This document shows, piece by piece, positions 13,628 to 26,403 of a stretch of DNA of 64,000 nt. Source of the DNA: Prinia subflava (taxonomy: Eukaryota; Chordata; Aves; Passeriformes; Cisticolidae); the NCBI RefSeq assembly GCF_021018805.1, contig NC_086248.1, positions 63,373,985-63,437,984 on the forward strand, written 5' to 3'. How positions within the stretch are numbered: the first letter of the stretch is position 1; each line of letters starts with the position of its first letter. Under the pieces are notes generated by a model, which ran no database searches, was not told where the DNA came from, and saw only the letters and a program-made list of their open reading frames with translations. Both the position numbers and the translations under genes were made by a program.

Positions 13628-14283
13628 CACTATCCATGTCAGTGACAAAGATGTTGAAGAGCATTGGCTCAGGCACTGACACCTGGGGGACACGCCTCGT
13701 CACTGGTCTCCACATGGACAATGAGCTGGTGACCACAATTCTTGGTGTGCAGCCACCCAACCAGTTCTTTATCCATCAAGTAGTCCACTCACCAAATCCA
13801 TGTCTCTCCAACTTGGAGACAAGGATGCAGGTGTGGGACAGTCTCAAGTACTTTGCATAAGTCCAGGTAGACAATGTTTGTTGCTCTGACCATATTCACC
13901 AATGTTGTAGCCTCATCATAGGTGACCCGATTTGTCAGACGTTTTCCCCTTTCTAAAGCCATGTCTTTGGCTGTTACCAGTCAGCTCTTTCTTTTCCAAG
14001 TGCCTGACTGGTCTGTAGTTCCTCAGGTCTTCTGTTCTCCCCTTTTTAAAAATGGGGGGTATATTTCCCTTTTTCCAGTCATCAGGGACATCACCTGACT
14101 GCCACAGTTTTTCAAAAATCATGGATAGCAGCTTAGCAACTTGATCTGCCATCTCCCTCGGGATCCACAGATGAATCTCATTGGGTACCACAGACTTGTG
14201 CACATTCATATTCCTTAGATGGTCTCAAACCTGACACTCTCCTACAGTGGACTTAGGGTTTTCATTCCCTGCATTTGCCTATC
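13621..14283 (-). pseudogene. CR1 reverse transcriptase remnant lacking FADD
   Basis: Minus-strand segments recognisable in order are DDWKKGNIPPIFKKGRTEDL, RNYRPV, HGFRKGKT, YLDLCKVLETVPH (degenerate motif A; normally YLDFCKAFDTVPH) and PQVSVPEPMLFNIFVTDMDS (normally PQGSVLGPVLFNIFINDID). About 19 residues expected after NYRPV are missing near 14008. A stop codon interrupts at about 13916-13918, and the last blocks are in different frames. The catalytic FADD motif that should follow the final block is absent because of the internal deletion, so this copy cannot encode an active polymerase. Confidence 0.9.
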
Positions 14284-14517
14284 TCAGCCTGAGCAGAATG
14301 GCTGGAGCACATGGCTGTTGAAGGCTGAGGCACAGAAGTAATTGAGAACCTCCATCTTCTCTTTGTCCAGGGTAGTCAGGTCTCCCATTTCCTTACAGTG
14401 GGGGCCCATATTATCCTTAGTCTTTCCCTTGCTGGCAACAAATCTATAAAAGCCCTTCCTGTTATCCTTAGTATCCCTGGCCAGACTCAATACTGTCTGG
14501 GCTTTGGCTTCCCTCAC
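14284..14517 (-). pseudogene. CR1 ORF2 linker remnant between EN and RT
   Basis: The minus-strand frame contains AKAQTVLSLARDTKDNRKGF, then YRFVASKGKTKDNMGPH and DKEKMEVLNYFCASAFNS. These match the conserved CR1 linker that ends in EVLNAFFASVF just before the reverse transcriptase. The frame is open for 77 codons and then interrupted, in line with neutral decay. Confidence 0.88.
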
Positions 14518-14839
14518 CTTGCCCCTGTCTTCCCATACAATTTCCCTGTATACCTCTCAGGCCAACTGTCCTTGTTTCCACCTCACAAAAGCTTCTTCTT
14601 CACTCTGAGTTTGCTCAGCAGCTAATTGTCCATCCATGGAAGCCTCCTGCCATTTTTTCCCAATTTCCCCCTTGTTGGGATGCATTGTCTGTGATCTTGG
14701 AGGAGGTGATCCTTGAATATCAGCCATCATCCTTGGTCCTCTGCCCTCCAGGTTTCCATCTCATCATCCTCCACTGAGGAGGTATTCGAAGAGGCCAGAC
14801 TCTGCCCTCCTGAAGTCCAGAGCAGAGAGCTTGCTGCTT

Positions 14840-15113
14840 TCCCTCCTCAACGCCCTGAGGATCTCAAACTCCACCATCTGGAGTGGTCACTGCAGCCAAG
14901 GCTGCCTTGGAGCACTGCATTCCCTACCAGCTCCTCCCTGCTGGTGAGCACAGGGTCGAGTATGGCACCTCTTCTTGATGGCTCCTCAATCACTTGTGTT
15001 AGGAAGCTGTCATTGACACATTCCAAGAACCTCCAGGATTGCTTTTGTACTGCCGTGTTGTCCATCCAACAGATATCAGGGTGGTTGGAATGCCCCAAAA
15101 GGACCTGTTTTAC
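14840..15113 (-). pseudogene. CR1 endonuclease C-terminal remnant
   Basis: The minus-strand translation reads GHSNHPDICWMDNTAVQKQS, then RFLECVNDSFLTQVIEEPSRRGAILD, and ends in GSLGCSDHS. This is the last part of the apurinic-type endonuclease of CR1. The GDFN catalytic motif is degenerate (GHSN), while the SDH motif near the C-terminus is retained. The homology stops at about 15113, the 5' truncation point of the insertion. Plus-strand frames over this segment, including one of 139 codons at 14713-15132, are antisense artefacts. Confidence 0.9.
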
Positions 15114-15891
15114 TAATACTTATCCTTTCTAAGAACAGTAGTGATAACCTTTCCTTCCACCCATTTACACCTAAAGTGTTACTTCACACGATACCATAAA
15201 CTAAAAGCAACAAAGAAATCCACCAAACCTAATACAGATCAGGCAAATGAAGCAATGTGGTCTGTGGAGGAACTTTCACACAAAAGGTTTACAAGGACAG
15301 GATCTGTAAGCTAGGCACTAACACTTCCTCCCTGGCCATGGCCTTGGAGCATTCTCCAATGAGTGCAGAGGCAGGGCTATGCTCCCAGGTGTCTGCCCTG
15401 CTATCCTGAGTAGCAGCCTCATCTACTCCCCATTGCAAGAGCAAGTCCTTTCTTGTTCCCTTCTTCCTCCTCCATGTTAACTCTTAATACCCTCAGTAGC
15501 TTAAAAAACCCAAAAACTAAACAGACATATTATCTGAGGTTAATCCATAACATATTTAGGAGAAATTACGTTTGGTTGGGCTGTACATGTTGTTGGGTCA
15601 GGGCTGTACATGTTGCTCTGCCTTTTATCTGGATAGATAATGTCCACATATCCAGACTGCAGTGATTCCTCAGACCTAAAAAAAAAATTAATAATAACAG
15701 ATCCACAGAGAAAGATGGAATTTCTGTGGCAAAAAGGTAGCAAGGTTTGAGGTGATGAGAATAATGTTTTCACTTTTAAAGTGAGGAGGACAAAGAGGTA
15801 ATGAGGAGGGATAGAATAAATTCAGGGGGGCACTGTAAATGGTAAAATTACCTGTATTCTCTGTTGTGATATCATAATTTACATCTGGAGG
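15114..15891. other. Unique DNA 5' of the CR1 copy
   Basis: No gene is supported. The segment contains two direct copies of the 15-mer GGGCTGTACATGTTG at about 15578 and 15602, 24 bp apart. Frames of 70 and 77 codons overlap on opposite strands and are not recognisable. Confidence 0.5.
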
Positions 15892-15975
15892 AGAAGGTTT
15901 CTAAAACCACTGGTAAGTATTTGAGAAAGTGTCAGAAGGTTACTAAAACCACTGGCAAGTATTTGAGAAAGCCTC
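15892..15975. repeat. 42-bp tandem duplication
   Basis: Two adjacent 42-bp copies starting AGAAGGTT (15892 and 15934) match at 38 of 42 positions by eye. Each contains AAAACCACTGG(T/C)AAGTATTTG. In the first copy this gives CTGGTAAGTAT, a near-perfect splice-donor consensus; the second has GC in place of GT. No known family. Confidence 0.9.
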
Positions 15976-16506
15976 ATAAACACTGCCTAAAGTCAATGTT
16001 CCTTTAAGCAGATGTATATCGGATTGCGGAATCAGACTCTGATCTGTTTGTGTAACCGTGGAGAACTTCAATGACTTTCTGAAGGACTTCAGTTTATTAT
16101 GCTTGAACTCATAAGTTTAAATGTTTTTTAAACAAATGGCTTTAGCATAAATATGTTTTTGTCCAAGCAGAGGTTGCTTTTAGCTTCGGGTCTTTCAGTG
16201 TTTTCTTAAGTATGAAGACATCAGGTCAGATTTATCAGATAAGAATAAAATTAACAAAACCAATACTTGGGGTGCCAAGTAAAAGGGTTTCAGGCAATGG
16301 GATTGCTAGTTAATAATTAATCACCCATTTGTTAGCCATACTTAAACAAAACTTATTGCAGCTTAAGATAGGAATAAGAAGATTAGGCCCTCAGCCATAG
16401 AACAGAAGAGCAAGAACAAGAAAAATCAGGAATTTATATCTACTGTTACTACAAATCCTTTCTTTCAGTCTAAGACTGAAATTTGTTCTCATAGAACATC
16501 TTAGAA

Positions 16507-16613
16507 AATATAAATATATATATTATATTATATGTATATTTTATATAAATATATATATTTTATATAAATATATATATATTTATAATATATATAAAAAATA
16601 TATTATAAAATAT
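16507..16613. repeat. AT-rich low-complexity block
   Basis: About 107 bp composed almost entirely of A and T, dominated by TATATA steps. It contains two near-copies of a 19-bp unit beginning TTTTATATAAAT at about 16539 and 16558. The sequence is self-complementary enough to form cruciforms, and may mark local DNA unwinding or assembly error. Confidence 0.9.
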
Positions 16614-17474
16614 CTCTGTTCATGGACAATGTGTGAACAAGGTGCCTTCTGAATACATGTAAATGTGTGATATTACTGACAGACAAGAATGGAAAAATTG
16701 TACTATAATTGCAAGAAAATAAATATTCTAAAAATGAGTTGTTAACCAAGTACTTTAACATTTTAATGAATTATAATTATCTAGACCTAAAGGTAAATAA
16801 GAAAAGCAATATTCTTATATATAGAAATAGAAATTTTTTATAAAGAAACTGGGGTAAATCTTAATAAGCCACAATGCCCATCTTACTGTTCAAAGATATT
16901 AAAATATGTACATTATTAATACAAATTAATTTCATTGCAAAAAATATTGTTTCTATAATGATATCATGCACTGTTAAGAATTATTAATGAAAATTAGCTT
17001 TAAAAACACGGCTTCAGTTTATAAGGAAAACATTGACTTTAACAAATTAGCCCACACATAATGAGCTTGCTGGCCCTGATAGAGATTATTTGGTATTTGC
17101 TTTGAAATTTGACATGGAGAGGTAAAGATAGGAGAGAAGCTACTCCTGGACTAGTACCAGTGCCTCCAGTATAACTGCAACAATCACAGAGACTTTTCTA
17201 GAGAGACAGATGGAATTAAAAGTGACATTGGATGAGATGGCATAAGTAAGGTTTCACCAACATTTTAGTAGTCCTTTTAGCAATCTTGTCATCAAAACCT
17301 TAATGACACTAGCTTCTGTTGAAGGCGTAGTTGAGACCAATTCACCTTTGTCAGCTCTTATTCCAAATCTATTACCTAAAAACCTACAAACAGTGCTACC
17401 CAAAATCTGTATATGAGACAAGCCCCACTGCAGTTCCCTGTACGAAAAGTTGGCCATAATTTACCTCACATATG

Positions 17475-17893
17475 TAGAATCAGAATCTTTTCATCTGGAA
17501 AAGTCCTCTAAGATCAGACCAAGTGCATTGGACATCAAAATCCAACCATTATACCAGCATTGCCATTAAACCATGTCCCCCAGCACCAGATTTACATGTA
17601 TTTTAAATACCTCCAGGGATGGTGATTCAACTGTTTCCCTGGGCAGCATGTTCCCTGAAAACCCTGTCAATGAGGAAGTTTTCCCTAATATCCAATCTAA
17701 GCCTCCTCTGGTGCAGGCAGAGGCCATTTCCTTGTCTTATCAGTTGTTACCTGGGAGAAGAGGCCAACCCCCACCTGGCTACAACCTCCCTTGAGGGAGT
17801 TGAAGAGAAACTTTCTTTTCTCCAGGCTAAGAATCCCAGCTCTCTCAGCTGCTCCTCATAGGACTTGTGCTCCAGACACTTCACCCGCTTCTT
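17475..17893 (-). mobile_element. CR1 LINE 3' fragment (second copy)
   Basis: About 420 bp of CR1 3' end on the minus strand. Seen on the plus strand are a TAGAATCAGAATC tail, the segment CCTCCAGGGATGGTGATTCA, a TTTCCCTAATATCCAATCTA block, GTTACCTGGGAGAAGAGGCC and the TTTTCTCCAGGCTAAGAATC region. This 3' end belongs to a different CR1 subfamily from the 13-15 kb copy, because the middle segment (ACCTGGGAGAAGAGGCCAAC) is not shared. It breaks off near 17893 (5' truncation). Plus-strand frames of 73-80 codons here are antisense to it. Confidence 0.9.
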
Positions 17894-20800
17894 TTTTCTG
17901 TGACTTGTTTGAAGTCATTCCCACTGAAGGAGCTGTGTGTGAACTCTGAACGTTTTAATCACTGATCAACATCTCAGGTCCCACCCTCATCTCCTTACCT
18001 TCCCTGCCTCAGGCAAGCAGTCAGTTTTCAAGAAACCAAATCAAATGCCAGCCAGAGACAACTTGATTTAGTTAAAGTTCTCCTCCATTTGCTATTCACA
18101 TTCAAAGTGAGATACAATCTGTGGTGAGATGTAAACTCTGGACAATTGATAAAATATGATTAAATGCTTAACAAATAGCCTCACTTGTGTTGTCCAGTTT
18201 GTATGATAAAATCTTAAATCTGTGAAAGTCATTGCTTTGACATCTTCAAGTAAGATGTCAGCAATAGGCTGCCCAAACATTGCCATTTAGTCACAAATTC
18301 TGAAGCTATAGAAGTGAGAAGCACATAGTGTAGACAGAAATTAAAGCCTACTTATGATGAAGAGTTTGGGTTCTTTTCTTAAACTCCAGGGTTTTTTGTG
18401 GAGAGGGAAGAAATCTGCTCATAACAGCTACCCTTTTGTGGGTTTGTATTTTTAGAAGTTGTTGTGGTCTTGTGATTAACAGCAAGGAATGGCCACAGGG
18501 TAATTGTAATATGTTAATGAAACCCCACACTCTGCACAATTTCCTTGAAGATTCTTTTTATAGATTTCACATTGGGGAGGAAATGAACCATAAAAAAAAT
18601 GTGCTACCTAGAAAATGATAAATCATTTACCACTTACTTACTTTTTTTCCCCTGCCGTATCACTCTCCGTCTTATTAAAACATTTAATTTATTCACTTGT
18701 CCTCCCTGTGTGTATCTTTTATGAATTTTGCTTTTTCAGGTAAAATCTGCAAGCAATTCCATACTCAAGCAATCACATTCTGTCATCTAAATGACTTAAT
18801 AAAATTCTTTTCAAAATTGCTTCACATGTGCAACACTCCTTAATTTATCTCATTTGTTGTCAGGAACTGGAATTCTGTGTGAACAATTTAGGAACCTTTT
18901 CTCTGGGTATCTACTTCTAGTTACTTGAGCTTGAAATTTTTGGCAAGAGTTTATCACCTGGAATAATGAATCCCTGAGTAAAGGACAATTTGTCACTGGG
19001 GGAAGAATGCCAAAAGGTATATAAATCCTCTAGGTTTTCTACCAGAAGTAAATGCCTATACTTCTAGAACTGGTGATTCTATTTAAATGTGTATAAATAT
19101 GGCCAAGTAATTCTTTGTTTTTAGGCACCTTGAAGAACAAATTTAAGGCAGACTTAGTAATCCCTTTAGGGAGGGCTGGATGCTGGTACAAACACATCAC
19201 TTAATAGCACAGAAGCATCATTTGACTGGTGACTTTTCTATGTTCATGCCCTTTATTTCATGGTGATTCATTGATGGTTTTTGATTACATATATCACGCA
19301 CCAAGTTTATATCATCAATAAACTTCTTTCAGTAAATGGACAGTAATGAAATACCTTGATTAAGGCAAAGTGGAAGTCCTCTCAAACTGAACAAAAGCTA
19401 TTGAGTGTAGTGTCCTGGAAAAGGAAACATTCAGTCACCCCTTGCATGGTTGGTACTCCCACAATGTAGGAGTTTTTGCAATGCCTTCACTGTGGTGTTA
19501 GGCATTCAGTTACTTGTTTTCAAAATACTGTGGACTCTGATATCTCTCTTATGAATAAGTACAGTGAGCTTTTTTTCAGGCAAGCCTTGTCCTGGACTTT
19601 TCTTGCAATGTAAATGGAAGTGCAGAGAACATAAATAGCCCAGTAGGAACCTGAGATTGCCCCTTTAAATTAATTCAGATTGGCAGCCCATGTTACCCAA
19701 GCAGTGTAATATTTTACTTAATTAATGCTTCATTAAAATATACTTTGAGACACTGATGGTATAAGTCCACTGGCTGACTTTGCAGGTAGTAGGTTCTAAT
19801 ACTCAGCAATGTAAGTAATTTATGGACATAAAGTTGAACTTGTTATTTCTCATGTCTGCCTACGCTTCCCCAGCATCTCTTGCACCTTCTTTGGTGTGCC
19901 CCACAGACCACAAAGAGGTGATTGGTATGAGAAACAACATCTCATTTTGGAGACAGTGTGGTGTTCAATAAACTAACATCTGCTGGAAAACAATGATGCA
20001 CAATCCAGTTTTGAAACCTAGTGACTTCTAAGTTAGGTTCCTAGATGACTTACATGCCTATGTAAATTTAATTTTCTATTTTTTGTTACCTCCCTCGCTA
20101 GCTCGCTCAGCCTGTTCGCTCATATTCTGTACCTTCTTTCTTTCATCAGCTTGCTCAGTGTGCTAGGCAGTAAGCTGTTTGTCATAGGGTACCTGTCATT
20201 TCTTATAGATCTGTAGAATGCCTCAGCTCTGCCAGGGATTACAGATGGTACTGCAATGTGAGTGTTATAACTCAGAGGAATGTAAAAATAAAATCTGGTA
20301 CATCTGTGTTACATATAATGATGTTTTATTTTCCTTACATGCTCATTATACTCTAACTAAATATGTCAAAAATTAAGTGAACAGTGCTCAAATCTGCAAG
20401 GATTATATCAAGGGATATGACAAAACCCTTAGATGGTACAGAATTCACTTCATGGAAGTCAAAATACTTAAGTGTCATTGGGTAGTTCGACTCTACGGTG
20501 AATTATTCCACAGAAATAAGTCAAATATTTTATACAAAAATTGACTATTAACTGTCACTATTAACAAATTACCACATTTCCCCCCACTCATTCCATAATT
20601 CTTGATTATACATTCCAGTTCACCATTTTTGTTTATCACCCCTCCTCTCTGTCTTCTTGCCATGCTCCACTAGAAATTCTTCCTTCTTTCCAGCTCAGTG
20701 GACCTTGTTTAAACTTTATTGAATGAGCTTCCTTTCTGTTCTGTGAACACAGGGGTGTGCATCGAGTACCACAGCACCCCGTGTTCAAGCTCTCTCCAGG

Positions 20801-23552
20801 CATTCCTGTCCCTCTCCTCCCTCTCCCATTATCTGTATTAACTCACTACTGCTGGACTACCCATACTGAGGGTTTAAACCTCTCAATATCAAAAATTTGG
20901 AGTTATTGCACCAGAAGTTATAACTTGCACATTTGGGAGACTTCCTCTAATATGATGCAATCTTTTAGATGGTTTACTAGACTATAGACCAGGACATATC
21001 TCTCTGTTGTATGATATTTAGGCAAGCCCTTTTATGTCTGCTTTAAATTCACCATTTTGACAAAATACTTTGAGTTCTCAGGATGATAAACATTACAAGA
21101 CAGCTAATTTCCTTTGGGGTGCTTACTAGTTCATGGCTTAGTATGTAAAAAATAATCAAGCCAGAGCCTGTCTTTATATTCTACTTTTCTCATGTCCCTT
21201 GCTTTCAATACTTACATTAGCCTAGAAATGTGTAGATTTTTTTTCTCATTTAAAAGCATATTAGAGTAAATATTGATCTCTTAGGGGCTGAAATCCCTTT
21301 TCTCCTTCACTAGAAAAACTAGAAAACATTACTTCACTATGTATAGCAAGGCCTCTCTGTTTCCAGGTTACGAACCTCAGTTGCCTAAAGAGGCATAAAA
21401 TTAATTTTGGCCTCTGTGGATAGCCAATCCTATTGTGACAGTGTAATCTTCATAACACATCCCAGCTCAGCACAAGAGACAGTCACTTCAGAGTTGTTTA
21501 GGTCCTGGCTTGTTTCACTTTATACCCTGACCAAAAAAACAGGTAAGGAAAGATGCAATGGTCTGTCACCCCAGACCATCCCAGCTTTTGCTGCATTTTA
21601 TCATATTAGCATGAAATGTCTGCTATCCTAATGAAAGCTTGTTTGGGTTTTCTAGGGAGAGTTTTAGTTATTATTCCAACAACCAAGGGAAAAAAAGTAA
21701 AGATTATACCAGTCATGATTTGACACTTGAAGCAGATGTACTCCAGAGGAGAACTAGAACACATTAAGTGCTCTCCTATAATTTCTGATATCCATGGTGG
21801 CTGTCACCCACTAGCTGAAGCTCATAAAAATTTATCAGCACTTGACAATGCACTTGGAAAGACTGAATTCTCTAGAAATATGCTTCACTGAGGAAACACA
21901 GGAAAGTTGGATTGCTTACAATGAAGTGATTGAAATGACTGCCAAGAAAAATGCATGCAGGTTTCATTATAACTATTAATCTAATAGGTTCACATTGCAT
22001 TCTCTACTTAAATCAGAAACATATCTACAATTTCCCACATTTACACTACTATTAGCTTTAGTAAAAGAAAGGAAAAAACAGATGAGGCATCAGGCTTGAG
22101 ACTGCAAGCACTGTGTGTAACCTAGAAGCAACTGAGGCCATTTTCTTCAACACAAAACAGAAATGGAAGCACACAAAACCTTCTGTACCTCTCCGGCCAA
22201 TTTGCTCTCCATACAACAAGCTCTACTCAGTGTCTCTTCCAAACACTGCTGCACACAGGCAGTCAGCCACTGGATTTCCACCCCCATAATCCCCATCTTA
22301 CCATTCTTTGTCTGATTTTTCTCTCTACAAAACTAAAGGAAAGATTTGAGCTGGCAACCTGGTTCCAGACATCAAAATCACTTCCAGCCTGTCTCTGATG
22401 TGACTGTTTGAAACACGAGAAAACAGGAATGGAAGGGTATACAGACAATTGCAGTCATGGGCTACTCTATTAGAAATGTCTTTTTGCCTATCATCTAGAC
22501 TAGTCCATAAAATACCTATGTTTTATGCCACACCTATGGCTGCTACCAAAACTGTGCTGCAGTCTGCAACAAACTTCAGTTATTTCATAAAATGGCAAGG
22601 AACATAAATACACTGTGCCACAAAGTAAAGAGGTTTTTTCCAGGATCTGGCAGAAAGGAATTTTTCAAAAAAAATTTCAACAAAATGCTTGGAAGCACAT
22701 GATGTTCCATGAGGTATGAGAAAAGGTTTAAAAACTACCACTTAGGTAGTCAATCTCAGCCCCAGGAAAAGCACTTCCTGACCCCAAATCTGGTCACTGA
22801 GTGTGTGAGCAATATATACCAATCAGACATGTATGAACTTAATGCCACAAAAATACTTTATACATCTCTACCTCCAATGCACAGAGGCAGGTGAAAAAAA
22901 GAACTCCCATTATGGATCAAAGAAGGAAAATTCTTTCTAGCCCTAGAAGTAATCACTGGAAGCCTTGAAGCATGGGATTAGTATAATATAAATACAGTAT
23001 ATACAATATATACTACACTACCTTTTAAATTCAAACCTCTATTAACTATCTTGTCACAGATATTAAGCAAATTAAAGACTTAGCAAGTGTATTCAGTCAC
23101 AGAATATTATCAATGCATTCCTGACAAGAACTTCAGAAATTCTACTCTACAAAATAGCACTGCATCTTATGCTTTTAACCTGACACACCAGAGTATAGAC
23201 AATTGCTTCATGAACCTATCATCCAGTCCAAGTTATTCATTAAGTTCCTATTTTCAAGGAGGTGTTAAGGCACAGAAAAATCTAGCTGTTAGAAAGTTAC
23301 TATTTTTCAGAAATATGACAAGTATTTTACCTTTGGAGATTTTGACTGAGTTTCTTTCAGACCCCTGGTATGCAGTATTGATTCTTCACTGTCAGATGCA
23401 TCTTTGAAAATCTTATTATCTACATTTCAATGTTTTTGGCAATCTATGTTTTAATAAGGTCATGAATCACAACTCTTTCAGCATCCAGAAAATTCAGTAT
23501 CCAGAATTATGCAGTGTTGGTATTTCTCTGGTTTACCAGTTTATAAAAGTTG

Positions 23553-23572
23553 CAGGGACAGGGACAGGGACA
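23553..23572. repeat. (GGGACA)n short tandem repeat
   Basis: About three hexanucleotide units (CAGGGACAGGGACAGGGACA). Simple sequence only. Confidence 0.8.
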
Positions 23573-24824
23573 GCAGCAACTAGAATCAGCCTAGATAAGA
23601 CAATGTCAGCAGAAATCCAGCTGGTGCTTTTCAAACATTGTTTGTAATGGCTGTGAAAGTCGAACTTTTCTGCCTGCTTGAGCAAGTACAGCCACTTATG
23701 GCAAAGCAGCTTAAGGTTTTGATTATGAGTTATTGAGGTAGGACTGAGACCCATTTACCAGTCAGATCATCTTTTGCTTTCATTTCTTGGCTTATGGTCA
23801 GCCTGGTCCAGTAGTTAAGGATTTCTAGTAGGCAACCAGACTCTGGCAGTCTGCAAGACTCTACTAGACCTATTAATCACTCTGATTTTCAGTTGACCTC
23901 TGGGCCATTTCTAGTAACAGAGGCATAGGACTATTTAGTGAGACTTTTATTCCCAAAGGAGCCATATTTTCTTATACACTGTTTTAATTTATGTAAGTTG
24001 CCCAGGTGCCAACAGGATGGTCAGTATGACAGATCTGAAAGAAACAATTAAGGAGCCATGAGTAATCAAATGGCTTTGCTTAAATCTTTATTAAAAAAAA
24101 ATACCTGGCACAATAACAGACAGTTCTATAGCAGCAAGCAACACAGAATCTCTTTTATCAGGTTTCCTTATCACACACAGTTCAGCATCTAGTTTGAAAG
24201 GCTTTATATACAAAACTAACTAAAAGCAGTATTTAACAGAGAGTTATTTTCTGTGTCACTGTAAATCATTGTTCAACTTTATGCACTGAAACCGTGGAGC
24301 TGTTCTGAGTCTGTTATTTTCTTCTGTTTGGATTCCTACAGTAAAGAATAGATGCAAGAGAACAAAGAGGGCATCTGACAAATATGACAACCCAAATATT
24401 ATAGCCAGGAAGCAAAGACGAAAGGAAGACAGAAAGGGAAAGAAATGGCTGGGCTATGCCAATAGTTGAGGAGTTTTTTGTAGGCTATATCACAAGGTAA
24501 TTGGCTGTGATGTGAATTATGCTTCCCAAGCCAAATGTGAGAGTGCTTAACAGACGCAGAGGTCAATTATCTCTTACTAGAGCCTGCTCAGAGAAAGAGG
24601 CTACTGCAATTAGAATACACTATTAAAAATGGTTAGCCATTTTAGTACCTTAAATCACTACCCTTCTCAAAAAGCTGTGCATAGTAATTCCTGTCATTGT
24701 ATGCCTCGCAGAATACTCTGTCCTTGGAAGAAAAAAAAATCACTAAAAATATTATTCCTCTGAATTTCTTCTGCTATGAGCCTTCAAACTCTAAGGTTAT
24801 TCAAATAAAGAAACCAGAAATTTA

Positions 24825-24866
24825 TTTCTAAGTACTGTATATTGCACACTTCTAAGTACTATATAT
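24825..24866. repeat. Short direct repeat
   Basis: The motif TTCTAAGTACT(G/A)TATAT occurs twice, about 24 bp apart. Small local duplication without further context. Confidence 0.7.
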
Positions 24867-26382
24867 GTTTACCTTGTCAATAAGGGGAAATTTAGAGATA
24901 AACAGCACCTAGGGGAAAAAAGGTTGTAATTTGCAAATGTGATCCAAATTCTCAATGTTGACAGTCTGTAAAGGTGTTGCAGATTACAGGGCAGTCAGAC
25001 CCAAATTAGGACTCTGTTTCACTTCTTTTCACCTATAATATGACTGGACTTTGAAATCATATTTGCTCTTATATCTTTTCGAGGAACTCTATAATTTTTG
25101 TGGCTTTTTTTAACAAAATTAAATCTTTTTGTTACAAACTTTGAAATATGAACTATCTTCAGGGCTGTATCAGGTTTCATTCTGGACAGAAGTAGAGATA
25201 ACACTAGCAAAAACCTGTTTGAAATGATATCTGATATAAATATAGATACTCTTTTCTTATAGCCATGCATTTACTTAAAGCAAATGATATTTTTGAAGAT
25301 GTTTGATCCCAGCCTCTCTACAAATGACCTTTGGACAGAAGAGTTCATGCCATACTATGGTGAGTGGAAAACAAGGTGGGGCTCTGCCACCAAAAACAAA
25401 ACATCATATCAAGCACCAAAACTGTTGTTTCACATATAGAAAATGTAGCCTCTCACTGACTAATTAGCACAATAAAACCAAGAGCTGTGGTAAACAATAA
25501 AAATACAATAAGCAATGCAAGGAGCAAAGAGTCTCTTTCCCAACTGACACCAATAAACCACAAAGTTTTGTTTACTATGAACATTCTGAGCAAGGCTGAA
25601 TATGGCATTTCTTTAGCTATCGCTCAAGAAATCTCTTTGTTTGAGAGCTGCTAGTAGAAACAGGAAATGATTATTCAAAATCATCAACACAAACATGAAA
25701 ATACATTCTCTTCAATGAAACGAAACCTACTCAGCAAATAAACCCTTCTTCATTTTCTAAGTAAAATCAGTTGAGAGGCATAATTTCTCTGAAAAGGGCT
25801 CTGTTTTCCTTCCTTCACAATATAAAAGTTGCTTAAGCTCTACTTCCATTTCAAAACTCTATTATCTTGTGTACGTTTTTGTTTGCTTTCGTTGCTATGT
25901 TCCTCTCCTGAGAGATTAGTTTCACTGATCTTTAAAGAATTTCATAACAGCAAAATCCATTATTTTACACACAATTTCAAAAATGGTAGCTTTGAGCTTA
26001 AATTTTCCACAGCCCATCCCAATTTAGGATACTGAATATGCACTTGTCAGAGTATTGCAGCACGCACAAACATTCTTACAAGCACAATTACCTCTGATGC
26101 ATGTATGACTGCACAATTACTTCATTCCTTAGCAAAACTGTTGTTCTTGGAGAGTTTTAAAAATTTACTTTGAAAGACACTAGTTGACCTCATTTGATTT
26201 GGGGGGATTTTTTTTGGCTTTCTGGAAAGACATTATTTTGAAGATTGTTTGGTTTTAAGGTAAAGGTAAGATCATACAACTAGAAAAAACCTAAATCTAA
26301 ATTTGTGGTGGAATTCCAGATGTTGAACGTGTTCCTCAAAATCCTCTTTTTCAAATATTTATACTTGGTATATATGCACTAG

Positions 26383-26403
26383 TTGCTTGCTTGCTTGCTT
26401 GCT
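26383..26403. repeat. (TTGC)n microsatellite
   Basis: Five TTGC units. Simple sequence. Confidence 0.9.

Larger units (their letters stand above)
13033..15113 (-). mobile_element. CR1 LINE, 5'-truncated and internally deleted
   Basis: A non-LTR retrotransposon read on the minus strand. Its 3' terminus, at the left, shows degenerate copies of the CR1 terminal octamer (CATAGAGT, CATAAAAT at 13033-13048 on the plus strand) followed by the typical GGTTGGAACAGACC segment. Moving right, the minus strand gives the ORF2 C-terminus, part of the reverse transcriptase, the linker and the C-terminal end of the endonuclease. A full CR1 is about 4.5 kb; this 2.1-kb copy lacks ORF1 and most of the endonuclease, as expected from incomplete reverse transcription. 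It also has an internal loss at about 13621-13627 and a smaller one near 14008. An 18-A run (13231-13248) sits in the 3' part. It is an inactive fossil. Confidence 0.95.

Noticed and set aside
14713..15132. 139-codon plus-strand frame
   Set aside because: Antisense to the CR1 endonuclease remnant, which is clearly the sense strand.
17573..17861. Plus-strand frames of 73 and 80 codons
   Set aside because: They lie entirely inside a CR1 3' end in reverse orientation.
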